From Trichoplax sp. H2 (taxonomy: Eukaryota > Placozoa > Uniplacotomia > Trichoplacea): DNA of 64,000 nucleotides. Shown here piece after piece: positions 17,988-32,900 of the stretch (position 1 is its first letter; each line of letters opens with the position of its first letter). The stretch is taken from NCBI GenBank assembly GCA_003344405.1, contig NOWV01000009.1:806001-870000 (forward strand), read 5' to 3'. Made by a program: the position numbers and the translations under genes. Below the pieces are notes generated by a model. That model was not told the DNA's origin and searched no databases. It worked only from the letters and a program-made list of their open reading frames with translations.

Positions 17988-20900
17988 CTAATCGTTGTAA
18001 CATGAGTTAGTATTCAGTAATACCGAACTTTCATGAGAGTTAGAAATGATTTCAGTCTTTATTAGTGTTACAGTGTTAAATACTGTATTACAGTAGAAAT
18101 ATCTATGTTAGGATAATTCTGTTAGACTATCCTTATTTAGTTAACTTCTAATTTGGATATACTGTATTTTAATATAGCACTGACTTTTTATGACAGTGAC
18201 ACTTATACACATACTGAAATTAATAGTTATAATAGGGAATGCAAATCATCTGCTTACAGTTCGAATCATTGTGATTGTAATTTACTTATGTTAGATTGTA
18301 AATTATCATGGAAATGTTCCGTGATAGGACATATCGTAATCTAACTAGTCTGTATTAGTCATTACATGTCTATGTTTGTAAATACTGTTGTCTGCATTAA
18401 GGGAGCAGTAGCTATAATTAATATCTAATTCAGTAAATGATTCCGAGGTTAATTGTATTAGCTATGACTCATGAACTATTGAGGAATAGTATATAAATGC
18501 AGTATATCGTGAAATAAAGAGAATTCTCCAACTTAGTGTTTAACGTAAAATACGAGGCGTTTAAGTCTTTGTGTAGTCTGCTAGTAGAGCAAAAGTGTTT
18601 GTAATAGTGCAGATAGTACCTAGCATTAACTGGGAGGAACCAAATTTAAGTATAGATTCATTAATTATTGACCACATCTTTGGCAATTTATCAAATACTT
18701 TACAGACAGATGGTATAGCGTCATTCCTACGATTATAAAATTATGCAATAGTAAGCTTAGTACATTGATAGCCTGGTAGAGCTTCAAAATATTACAAAAC
18801 AATGAGATTTTAATTAATTTTAGTCATTACAGACAGATTTATAAACATTACTTAATTACCTCGGTTTTGGGTTAAATTCTGCTGATCTAATAGCATAATA
18901 TTTTTCTAATAGCGTTGAAATTGGTGGCTTATCGTTTGATAGTAATATCCATCTGATTGAAATTTACCGAAAATAAAACAGAATTTATGTATTTTTTTAT
19001 TTTATGTGTAGAAAAATGCCAGAGCGATTGTGTTTACTTTTGGAAGGATCGATAAGATTTAATGTAATCATATTATAGAGCTAACCGGAAGTTTTGGTGA
19101 ATTTTCAGATAGGAACTTTTGTTATGATTAATTGTGCCAATAATAAAGGGACTATACATACGTTGAAAGTGACAAAGAAATTATATACTGTTTAGTGAAA
19201 ATATTACAATAGTTTTAAACTAACCATTCTGAGCATACCTTGTTACCATGTATTTACAATCTACGTATATAAATATTGGATATCTATATGTTGCGAGTAT
19301 TTATATATATACATATATTAAGCGATTATCTTACCACTGAGGTTGGGAAAAGATTCCACTACTAATGACGCTGTCCAATGAATTAAGATGATGAAGTTCG
19401 TCTAAAATGATTACCACCCGGGATCTATTATTAATAGCAACGAGTCAAATCAATTTATAATAACTAGCTCTATTTAATTAATGTACAATTAAATTTTTTA
19501 AAGCATTCATAATATAATACGTAGACTAGTACCCGCTGCTCTGTTGCTGCTTCAAGTAACTGATTAAGTCCTACAATCAATTTCATAAAATCAGGTATCG
19601 CAATTTTCAAGAGTTGTATATAAAAATCATAGAACTTTAATCAGTGTCAAAAATAAAAATGATCTCTCTGATATCGACCATTGTTCATAAAATGAATCTA
19701 TCCAGATCTCTACTTCAAGGAGAAATAACTATAGGATACCATAAGTTTGATGAAAACAAATAGCGAATTTTTTAAGGTGTTACCTCGCAGAAGAAAAGTT
19801 AGAGATGTTTAGTGACATAGCCATATTTAGGTTACGAAAAAGTACATACTTTTTAGTTGCCTTGTGGCATAATATGTGATCGTTATTAGCTTACAGTAAA
19901 TTACAATTATGACTTGAATGACTTTATAAATGAGAAAAAATAATAACTGTAATCTAATTGTCCTCTATTAGTCATCGGATACCTATGTCTTTAAATATTA
20001 CCGTACTGATTGGGCGTTAAATAGATATAAATTCATTACCTGAATTTTGGGAAATACTGATACTAATCAAAACTGGCTAATATAGAAAGATACATAAGCC
20101 CGGCATCCTGTATAATAAGCTAGCTCTTAATTTTAGTGCTCAACATCGAGTTAAAGGTATACAAATCACTAAGGATCTGTAGAATTAGAGAGGAGTACAG
20201 TACTACCTAGGGTTTCCTAGACAAGTTTTAGCGCTCACACGTGGTTTAGGGAGAAGATTTGTAGATTTAGCTTTTCATTATCTTGGCATAGAACTGGTTT
20301 GTGACAGTAAAATGAAAACAAATATACGAATATTTCTATGAATATCATTATCACCCATTCGTATGGAGTAAAGAAAGAGTCAGTATACAAAGTACACAAA
20401 ATAGAAATTATGATATTATAGACAACAGACGTTTACCAAATTGATACTATATTACCTCAGCGTTATTGGTAACTTTGAAGATACCTATTCCTTTTTCAAC
20501 TGATTTGTCACATCTTTAGTATATAACAAGATAATATCGGTTTTACTCATATTAATATTAGTATTATCAAGTATATTTTACAATGACAAGATGATAAAAT
20601 AAGAGCAAAGATGAATATATTAAGATAAATTGTTTTAAGAAGTATCACTCTGTTGAAGACAATTGACTAGAAAGTGTAACAATCGAATCCGAACAATTCA
20701 ATTAATTTAAACATTTACAATGTAAAGATTAAAAAATTTTGAATATTGAATTTATCCGAACTAGAGTGATACTCAAATCAGTAAAAGATAACGTAAGAAT
20801 GCAACAATTTTAATCAGGGGCCGGATAGAATTATTGTATTACACCTAAGCATATCCTCTAGACTGTAGCAAAATAACATTTATTTTTTTATAATCGTATA

Positions 20901-23900
20901 AATAGCTAATGTAACCACTTATTGAAAGCGTATTCTTAATGATCTTAAAGGTGATACTGTATGTACAAAGAAACAAAATAAAATGATAAGACAGTAAGTG
21001 TTCATTTTACAGCCTTCGTACCTTTGGACTAAATATTCTGCTAGCTTAAAAGCAAGAAACGTTTTTATACTCCCAGAAGCGCCATCAATTATGACAAAGC
21101 GATTATCTAATAGCAATGCTAAATATCGCTAAAGACAAAATAAGTAAATTAAATCAGATCATTCATATTTCATGTTATCCTAAATGTGTATTTGTGATTT
21201 TTTGTTCGTGTCTGTAACTATTTTATCGCTTAGGGCAAATGTGGAAATAAAATTTATTGCATTAGTAAAGATAAATAAGTAAATTGCCCTTACTTAAACT
21301 ATATACGTCTAGTTAATGATATTATCATAAGTCGATACCGAATTTTCTTTAACACATTTATTATGGCTAAGATAGAGCAATTTCGTTAAGGAATTCTATT
21401 AGTTAAAAGACCTACAGCAGCTGAAATTAACCTAACATAACGATCAATATTTTCTCTATTGTACCTGAATATAAAATTTTGGTATTAGTGTTTGATATAC
21501 TATAGAGTCTGTAAAACCAAGTTGAACACTTTTTAGATAGATTAAAATCAGCATCGGCATATCGCGGTCTTTCTTTTTCGAACAATGGAAAGGTTTTATT
21601 GATTTATTCTCTTCATCTCCTATTAAATTAATCAGTTTTTCTGTATTATTATAATAGGATTAAGAAGTCACTTTACTTATTAATCACTCACTAACAGTAT
21701 ACACTATTCTATTGTAATTTTGTATTTCAGATAAGCTACAATAGGGCTACAATAGGGCGCGATTGCAGAACAGCAATAGCTACATACGATTTGTTAAGTT
21801 GATCATGAACATAGGAAGTAATGGCATTAATTTTTACTTGTTCATTTACAAGAACTTACATATCTTACCTATGTAACGCTTTACAGTATTTATTTCGTAG
21901 CATTCGATGCTAGATGCTGAAAGACCGAGCTCTCCCTCGGGATCAATTAGGCTGCAATGTCTCTATGAATTCAATATCAACCAAGATGCGTATCGTAAAT
22001 ATGTTTATCAAAAGATCTTTCTATGATCATTCCGAACATGATTCATAAATTCATCGCTTAAAATAAGTAGTGCTCTCATATATCGTAGAAGAGCGACATG
22101 AAATATATTTTCAAATTCTGATTTACTTATGAGTGTCTTATTTTTGATCTATGTTACTCTGACACATTTCGATCAATTTCTCATAATTTTATGAAATGTA
22201 ATCTAGTAAGAGATAGATATTGTATTAATACTATTCAGAACTTGCAAGTTGTACTGATATTTTAACTTGATCCTCTCTTATAATTAAGTATTTATAAATA
22301 CGTATATTGATCTAGATCTCGAACGGATAATTTCTACCTGGGAAGTTGGGGATATTACTACACCTATAGTAAATAAGACATCGTATTGCTAGGACAGACT
22401 ACGTCTTAAAGTTCAATTTTTCGTGGTAATTATGTTACATGTTAGGAATGAGCAAAAAATTACAGTGTATCGGAATTGAAATATCCCTGTAACTTTCTAA
22501 ATGAAGTATTTACTCGTATACCAACTTCGGTACACAAAGTCATAATTATTAATCTAAATAGCACTTAATTAAATATTTTCTTCGGTATTTCAGTATTGTA
22601 AACGAATTTTCATAAAGTAAAGATATACTTTTAGAAATAAAGCAATGCATACTTTGAATAAAATAGTCAATTTCTCATCGACATTCCTCCATAGAGTAAT
22701 GGATGTTATTTGCAGGTATCCAATGGTGATATCATTCCTATTTTTATGTGGCAGCTGCAATATTTTAAAATTACTTAAAAATCCCATATTGCATTATAAA
22801 GATTCATAATATCACACAGGAATTGGAAATATCATAACATCAAAATACCATGGATTAAAAATCGATTTCATAGCGCAAAACAGTTGCTAGTGAATTTTAA
22901 CACTACCTTTATAAGTAGCCGTATCAATGCTGGTGAACTTCCAACATATATCTTGACCACTAATTGATTTAACTTTACATTGGCGTTTAATTTGTTATCT
23001 ATATGATCAAGATATCAAGTATTAACATCTTACTTGTATCAGTTTAAGTTTCCATTACTTTGAATCTACTTTACATACTTTGTCCTACGCCAATATCATC
23101 TCTGAACGAGATAGATTCATCTGAGTCTGCTTCAGGCGTCTTTAACGAGTAAAGATTAGCTTGAAAGTTAAGTTTTTCGTTTTCCAGACGTAGTTGTAGA
23201 ATTTGAGTCTATGTTAATTAAATAAATTTAAACATCGGCTTGTCTAATTACTCTTATAAACTAAAAGTGCAATCGGTTATTTATCCATACTATACTACAT
23301 CATACAAAATTTCTTTCAATATATCACATACTAATTTATTTAATAATGCCTTACTTGCAAGTCCTTCACTATTTTAGTTAACTGAAGTGATTGATAATTT
23401 GAAGTAACAGCTTCTCTTTGTAAGCGATTGAGCCGTTCCTATAAATTATTATAATAAAGTTTCATTATTCTTGTAAAACGTTGTAATACAAATACAATAA
23501 CGCAAGAACATCATTGTTATACAAATTTAAATTTATTAAGAGTAAATTCGAGCTAGATCACTTACTCGTAGGAATTATTGAGTTATTTCAGATACATACG
23601 CAAAAATGCACTACCAAAACTACAAAACCCTAGTTATTCTAGGGCAGTGATTGTTATGTCTGATGAATAAGACATCATCCTCAAAAATTTGAAATCGAGA
23701 TATTATACCTTATGACACTAAAGCAGCTACCGAAGATTTTTTTAGTATGATTTACTATAATTTTAAGTTACTGTCCTATCATTATTCAAAGAGCTTATGA
23801 GATAGACTATATAACGAAGCGATAACAAACAATCTACGAAGTAAAGCAAATACAGTACGTGATTACTTTAGAAAGAAGAAATAGACAAGTGTACATTACT

Positions 23901-26900
23901 CAATAACATATGATTAATCCTTAGTGATATTATTATTATTGCAACGAGAATATTGTTATGACCTTAATTCAAGTTACAGCGTATACATTAATGGACACTT
24001 ACGTCTTTAGTTTTGATGACAGTTCGTAATTCATCGATTAATTCCAAGTCTGTTACTTTCGATGTTGAAGAATCACTACAAATGATTTTAGGATTAATTT
24101 GATTTCTCTATATTTATCTTCTTAAGATGATTTATTTTAATTTCGGAGCTCTATAATAAATTACATTAATTATTTTACATAGACCTACAGAATGTCTTCT
24201 TTATCCGTTGACCCCTGGTTCGTTATACTTTTAGTTATTATACTAGGTGGAGTATCCATTCTTGTAGATTTAGATCGCCCAACCGTAGCCGTTCTTGGCG
24301 AATTTGGATCCGTATCAGCTCTTACATCTATATCTGCATTAAATATATCATCTTTACGACCTGAAGATTTCTTTCTAGACGCAAACGATGATCTAAAACC
24401 CTGTAAGATGAATTTTCAAGATCAAAACCAAGAAAATTATATCAGTTGCTTAAAAGTATAAAAATTGGATCGGATTTGTTGCATATATTTGATCAAGATA
24501 CACCTATTATGCTTTTAAGATATATTTTGTTCGTGCACACAACAGCCAAAAATACTGAGTACTTACGATCCAGGATTTCTTCTTTTTCTTATTCTTGGCA
24601 GATTCGTCATCAGTAGTCACATCTGTTAGCTGGCCAGCATCGATTGAACCAGTATCACTTCGATCAAGTTGAACTAATAATGAAAGGCATGATATTAAAT
24701 TCTCACCCGTCAAACTTTAATGCTTTATTCAGTGCTTAAATATTCAAATTTACAGTATTAATCATCCTAGTCCTATATTCTCAAATAGAAAGAGATATTG
24801 CAGCTATTGTGATTTAATCTAAGAATAGTCCATATGTTATCTCAAGTGCTGTATACTAATGATGTATACGCGTATATGCGTATCTACAGATAACATATCT
24901 AGGAATTGTTGCCGCGTAATACCACATCTCATGTATTACAATTACTAAAACATATTCTTGGTATAAATACTATACGGTTAGACAAGTTAAAAAAATTAGT
25001 TCTCTGTATCCTAAGATAAGCAAATATCTATTCTCTTAAGTCTTCATCTGAAAGGAATTCTATAAAAGTCACATTCAACTATTCTCTCTTAGTAAAATAG
25101 TCTAATATTACAATCTACGCTCGTGTGTTGTGTCATTAAATTATTAAGTGAGAACATTACAGTCATCCAATATACTTGTAGATCCTGAGTCTGTGTTACT
25201 GCCAGCACTACCGGTATTCCTTTTACCAAGTCGCGATAGCAAATTTTTACTGGAAATATTAATTTCATGCTGACTTTGATAAGCTCTTAAACCGGCTTGT
25301 AGCTCAATAATTTTAATATCCTAAAATGGAGTAACACAAACAGAGAGGTTAGAGGATTAAGAATGGATTTATCATTTACTATTAAGTAAGTAAATTAGTA
25401 GTTAAACTGCATTCCGTAGTTACACATAAGTTTTCCTCAAAATAGCATAATATCTATAAATGTTGAGGAAAGATATTAGAGGCTATTAAGATTCTACGCT
25501 AGAACTTTTAAATTAAAGTTTTGATATACATCTCCAAGTTTTAAGAAGTGAGTTTGTAATTTAACGTAACATTGATTTTCAATTGCAAGTCACCTTATGT
25601 AAAAGTTCTTGACGTTGTCATGTCAAGAATTAGTAAGATAACTGCTTCGTGAGATATTGCTGAACAGTATACAGCACATGTATTGAGTTACGATTATTTT
25701 GATCCAGAAAATTAGAAATGTAGTATTCGAGTATACTGCTACGTTTACATTACAACGAAAATTATTCTTGCGAAGCGATTATAACTTTAAGAGAAGATTA
25801 ATTGTTTTAAACTTCTTCCTACTCATCAACATTATTTCAAAATAAGTATCGATTCTATTGCAAATGAACCTTTTCGTATAATTTTTCTCGCAATTCTTTT
25901 ATATCGTGACTTAGTTTCGTAATATTGTCTTGGAAGGCATGAAAAACATAAACCTAATAATTCAACAAGTTGATAGTTTAATATTATGTATTGTCACAAT
26001 TTAAACTCTACGACAAGGAAACGTACAGTAAAAGTCTATGAGTAAGTACTGACTTAAACGCTCTTTTACTAAACGTTAAACACACATCAGCAAAGTAGCG
26101 TAAAGATAGAACTTTTATTCGCATAGACATATCAAGAACTTTTTACTACACTATCCAACTCAAATATTCCCGTTTATATAGGAACCGTCTAATTTATAAA
26201 TAACAACAAATATTATTATTACACCTTACTAGGAGAGACATTTTAAACTAAGATATTCCTAACATAGTTTTTCTATCTGTAAATATTTTTAATCACTTAC
26301 TCATACTTAATCTAAGCATTTATGTTGTTTAGTTCAACTATCATCAGCTAGAATTTGAATCATCTTACTACTATCTACACATAATAGCAATCGATATCAA
26401 GCATGTAGTAAACTATCACGGATAATATCCACGTTAAGGCATTACTTATCTCTCCTAACACTACTAGTATGGATATTTTCCATGTTAACTACTACTGCAC
26501 TATTAAACTATCCTAACGGTAAGGTAACACCGTAACATGTATTCAGCTAGTCACAGAATTTTTATTGATTCTGATAAATCAACGTTATTGGATGCTTCAT
26601 TACAGTAATTACGAGTAATAAATTTATCTATGATGTTTTAGTAGTATGTGTATCTAAGGTTTCTAGACAAACTTACATTATTATTCAATTTATGCTTCAA
26701 TTCATAAATTGTTCTTTCTGAGTTTTTAAATTCCTCTAGGACTTCTTCTACCTGTTTTAAATCCGTCAATTGAAATGCATATTACGCCAAAATTATTAAT
26801 TAAAAATAAATTAACCTGAGTATTATTAACGGTAATGTATATTTATAGTAGTTAAAGAACACTTTTTATCCAGAGTAAACTTACGTTAAGAAATGATTTT

Positions 26901-29900
26901 ACTCCTGGTGTTGTAGCTCCTTGCATAGATATTTATAATTATATTAAATAAATTGAATAAGATAGAAAGCTCATAGTTCTCATAAGTAATTCAGTCACGT
27001 ATGATAACGTGATGAAATAAAATAAAATTTAATTAAGTTCACATACTTTCTAAACTTTATCAGATCTACTCACCTTTTCGATTGTTAGGTTCTAGAGACC
27101 AATTAATACTTGTTTGTGAAACATGAGAAGCAGCTTTTTTATTACTTGTCACTACATATGGACTTAATATTGTCTTAACTGGAATACCCGATGATAGAAT
27201 CGATTTGTAGTTGATTGTATAACCGTGATTTTTTTTCCTATTACAGCGATTGTAGAGAGCACTATCACTAAGACTTTTATGTAAATGCGTTTTAAACGAG
27301 TCATTAAGGTCAGATTTGGATTGAAATTTAGTAATTTGTAGCACTATTGGGCTATTAAGTGTACTATCACTAGCTGATCTTATTAGTCGACTACGGACTA
27401 AGTTTAAATTTCTTAAAAATTTATTCATTTCTGCATGTTTTTTATTAAATTTTTTCCGTGGATGACTATTGTCTTTTATTAATTTTTGAGGCCTCTTGCT
27501 GATTCCAGATTCGTTTTCTTGCTGTATCACTTTTTTTTTACCATTGTCCCCTTTTAATTTAATCCGCGGACTAACTTGGCTATCATTATTCGATGGGACT
27601 GCTACTGGTGATTTTTCCGGTTTAGATAACTTTTTGACTGGCAGCGAAGTCCGATCAATATAATTGCTTTTATCTTTTACTTGACGATCACCTGCATGAT
27701 TTTGAGGATTATTTTTGCTGCTATGTCGTAATAGATCGATATAATCGCTAGTATTTGCCGATCCTATCTGTTGTTTGGATTGATTAGCGGTTTCCCGTTT
27801 TTCTGTAATCAATTTTCTTGAATTTGCTCTTTTCTTAGTATCATCGTAATACGCAGGTCCGCTATCGGAAACATAGCCACCCGAATTAGGAGAAATGACA
27901 TTATTTGAGGTCATTTTGTTAGTGCTGTGCGACTTATGCAATTTTTCAGATCCTATTTAAGTAAAATAGTTGCGAATAGATCGATTTACTATTAAATTTA
28001 TTATAGATATTTAGTGGTAAATAACACCACGTATTACTTTTATTTATTCTATGTATTAATATACCCATAACAAGATGGATTATACCTTGCTATTCATTTT
28101 AATAGTGATAATAATCCCAACTATAAGCTTTACAGTGTGTTAAATACTTAAAATACTTTGAATCACTTACGCTTCAAAAGTAGCCAAACGATTGAATGTT
28201 ATCAGATTTAAAATTACCTTGTTGATGAATATGTTCTTCGTACGAAGGTTTTTTAGCACCTGCTGTAGCATGATTGAGCATTTCATCGTCACGAGATACA
28301 GCAATATAATGACTAGGATGTTCTTTTAATTTTAGTGACGGTCTATGTTGCCTAAGGAAGTTATTTTCTTCTTGTTTAGTAGGCAAATGCTGAAGATAAT
28401 CATTTTTATTACTAATATGATGATCAATGGCAAATTTTCGGCGACGCATGTGAGCTGCAATATCGGAATCTGAATTGTAGTCCATAGATTGGTTGTTATC
28501 AGAATATCGAGGTGGTACAACAGGTTTAGATTTCATATCAGGAAGTTGTAGCCGAAGACGATTGAAATCACTTTCAGTATTTTGTTGTTCAAGTTGATAA
28601 TGTCCTTCTATACTACCACTACTTTTTCTGCTCTGACCACTTGTAGTTCTTGATAGTTTCTCTGTTAATAAAAATAATTTAAATTTATTTTATGATAAGG
28701 TATAATGTAATAATACATCTATAGAATAAGAATATTTGTTTTTAGTAAGTTTTACATATCCTTTCTTTACTTGACATATAACTATAATACTTCAGCATTA
28801 TGGATGGCACTGTATTTAGCCATACAAACAATCGTTAAAGCCAATTTGTCGAAGTGATTATATTAAAGATCACAAAACATTTTATAATATATTTGTATGG
28901 ATAAAGAAGGATATACCACTTTTATATAGGAATTAAGAGCTAAGAACGAACTTACTGTAGTGATCTGATGAAAAGAAATTTGGGTTAACACCTATATCGG
29001 CTATACGTTGATATCGTTGCAACGACATAGTTCCATCGATAATTCCCATATTGTTGTTGTAATGATCATACACACTTTTATCTAGATTGAAATATGTGTA
29101 TTAATTTTAATTACTTCTAGATATAAACAGTAACACACGCAATTGCAAATGTTCGTAAATCAATTTTTAAATTAATTAAAAATGGTTTAAACGTTTGAGA
29201 GTAATCTCAACTGTAGCAGTTGTAATGTGATAGCTGATAGCAAATCAATTTTAAACTACTTAGAATACTTCAATCCTTTATAAATAAATAATTTTTGTTG
29301 CAACCGGTTCTCAATACCGATAACTATATTTATATATATGCTAATTTGTTCCATTTATTATGGTATCCCTATCAATCTATGTATATAGCAAATATATTCA
29401 GTATGCTACCAGTAAATTTTATGATGCAATATGAATACACAATGTTAATTTCTTACCTGGAATTTGAGATCCTTTGTTTTTTTCAGCGGTTACACAACTA
29501 TTATGATTATCGCTAGTTGATCCTGTTACATTAACTCCTTCAGCACGAAGACAAGTGTTTATGCTCCCTGCGCTACTACTGCTGCTTAAGCTAGGACCAC
29601 TATCGACGTTAGTGTGTTCATGGCTATCGAAAGAAGATGATTGGCTTAAACTATTTCTTGCTTTTTCTTCTGTATGATTACGATTCCATACTTTGTCGTT
29701 GTCATCCGAAGCCATAGATAATGACGAGTTGTTTTTCTTACGAAGGATTAATGAATTATTTGACATACTTGACGAGTAATCAACGCTAGTGGAACGCTTC
29801 GTAAATTCTTCAGCTAAATTTCTATAACTAGTGGAAAAATGTCAACCAAATATGAAAATCAGACACCCATATTTACTTTATACCGTTTTAAATCCTAAGG

Positions 29901-32900
29901 GCAACAGTGGCTAAGATCTCATATTAACAAATTCTTAGTTTGCCATGATCTTTATAAACGTAAATAGATGATGATATTCCAAAATTTGATTTTCCCAGTA
30001 AGTGTAAAGATTATATAAATTTCTCATAATTAACTTCTAGGATTGCAGATATTGAAATTAGAATAAATGATTTGACACGTAAAACCATTCTTCAATTGAT
30101 GTTAACTTAACATCCAGAAGAACCTTTCAGGAATTGCTGGTTTGGGTTATGTATGCACTGAACCAGACATTGAATTTATTATAATGGATAACTTTAAGGT
30201 ATTTTGATTTTTATAGGCAAAGTAATGCTTTTATGTACTTTTTAGGTTATTCAAATAATGGCTGGTAACTTATAGTGATAATAACATAAAATGCTTCTCG
30301 TCGACAAGTGAAAAGGATAAAAGAAGATTTATGGGTAAAATAGTGATTTTAAGTTAATGATTGGGGACGGTGGACTAAACTTTATGAAGTTATAATTAAG
30401 AGGTCTTCTTAAAAGAATTACGATTTTTAGAATATTTATATAGAAAAATGAATAGTAAACTGTAAGATAAGAACGGTGGGAGGGTTTTTATGCAGAAAGC
30501 ATATGATGAAGAATAACGTAGAAGATTTTATGTCGAAAGAAAGATTGCTATCATTGATCTGTGGCATGACGATGATGTTTGTCAAATTTGAATCTAGCCT
30601 CAAGGCTATCAGATTATCCCATCTTTTTCATCTAATTTGTCAGTTAAGTTAGTTAATCAAAGGGGTACTCTTAATTAATTTAAATCACAGTACTTGGTGC
30701 TGGGATTTTATTAATGTTTTGGCCACAACATTACTTTGAATTTAATAATAATTAAGACCGGTGGACATTATCTTCAAATAAAGCATCTTTATCATCGATT
30801 TTGTAACTGATTCATAATTAATTTATGTTTAAACAAATTGATGGAAACTCTAAAGGTACAACCATCACATACTATCAGTAAAGGTGATAAAATTGCGTAT
30901 GATAGCGAACATCGAAGTAAATTATATCAGGTAATCAAGCTTACAGATATAATAATTGTCAATGAAAAGCTAACGAGGAGATAACATAAATTATAGAATT
31001 TAGTTTGCTTAATAAATAGTGAATATTTTGGGATGTTAACTTAAGAAACATGTCCGTGATTCCCAATGCAGTAGAGCAAGAAGGCTTCGAATATTGTTTA
31101 ATGAAGACTATTGAAATACCATTACCTGATCGAGAATTTATCAAAACATTACAACATCACAATAGCAAATAATAGTTACCAAATATTCAATAGAATGGGA
31201 ATCTTAGTTACGAGCTCTTACGTCTCAGTCCATAGTAGTAAGTGTGATTAGTTATAAAGGAAATTTCTGTTAGAAAGAGTTTATCCTATCTTCTATATAT
31301 AGATATTTACATCACTAAACAGATTGAAATCTCAAAACTGATTAATATTAATAATGGAGCAAATGAAATTAGATGGATAAAATTAATTTGATCGTTAATA
31401 ATTGGCATTACACTAAAGAAACTATTTATGTGATTTAAAAGTGATAATGGGAAGCCTAATTAAGTAAATCCTATGTTAAGTTAATTAGCGTTGAATTAGT
31501 ATGAAACAGAAATGTAAAAATTATATTAAGGTATAGATGATTGGACCGATAGTTTATGTATAATCCGGCTATAGATAAAGTCTTGTCATTGTGATATTAC
31601 AATAAGCTTAAAGGTTAATCAGATAGGTATGTACGTACTATATAACTTCAATATGAGAGGATAAAATCTTTTAAAGCAAAAAGAAAGGATATAGACCTTT
31701 AGCTAATGGAATTGATTAACTTAAAACGTTACATTGGTTACTAACTTAAATATTGAGCTTAATGATTCTATGCTTGATCGATAAACATATAAAATTTCAT
31801 GCAGTAACAAAAATGATAGGGATTGATCGAGTTAAGTTTATAGAATTACTTGTTAATTTACGTACTTTATCCAACATGTTAAAGTCTATATCTCGCAGAT
31901 ATAGGTTATCAATTTTTAGGTAAGAGTAAATAATTGAAACCAATCCTCAGTGAAGGAGTTAAAAATATTAACGGTACAAATTACCAGTTAACTCAAACGT
32001 TGCCAATATTTTATAAACTCTTATTCAGTAAATACGGATTAATGTAAAAGAAAGAATGGAAATTTATCCTTGGTTAAGATCGATTACGTTAAGGTTATAA
32101 ATACTAATATTGTTAACTGGTATATTATATCGTCTAAAAGGGAATGATCTTACACATGGTAATATATTCAGCGATAAGCTTATCCCGCGGTAATACGAGT
32201 TAATATCTACTTTAAAGCGTTATAGGTCCGATTAATATCAGAGACGTATAATTCTAACAAGACAATCATTGAAGCCATTAATACGAGGATACATCAACTT
32301 TTGTAATTTCTTTCAGTTACAGTGAAAAAGGGTAAAGAGTGTTAAAGATTCAAGTGCTATTAAACACTTATTTAATAAATAGTATTCAAAGCTTTATGAC
32401 ACTGTCGGTATCTACAAATAAGCGAAAGTTCCGATAAAAATGAAATAAAAATAGTTGCAAAGGATAAAATTATCACCAAAAGTAACATTAATTAAGAAGA
32501 ATGCGAGAAATTTACTACATGCTTTGTTGAATACTTTGGTATTATGGACCGCATAACTGAAAAAAGCAGATAGTAATATGTGAATATGTTTCTAAATCAA
32601 ATGATGGTTAATTACAAGAGCAATTTATGACCGCTAGTGTATGCTCAAGTAATAGTATTGACTGGGTGAATTTATTCCCACTATTGGAAAAACAGTTATT
32701 AGATATTTAGTAAGATAAATAAAAAGAAAACAGTTTAGTTCTATTTAATTCACATATTAATTTGTCAATTATGGAATATTATTAGCTATGACATCATCCT
32801 ATCTTCTTTTAAATGTAGAAACAGAAATAGTCAGTCTAGTTTCGATGACAATAGAGGAATATTTAAAAAATAGACATGAAAGAAACGCATAGATAAAATA

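Noticed and set aside
20641-20775. Short inverted repeat AGTATCACTCT / AGAGTGATACT about 110 bp apart in a NAV intron.
   Set aside because: Eleven bases only, with no further matching sequence; could be chance.
24192-24461. Plus-strand frame with a hydrophobic start resembling a membrane protein.
   Set aside because: It is the antisense shadow of NAV exon 24400-24189, which joins in phase with both neighbours.
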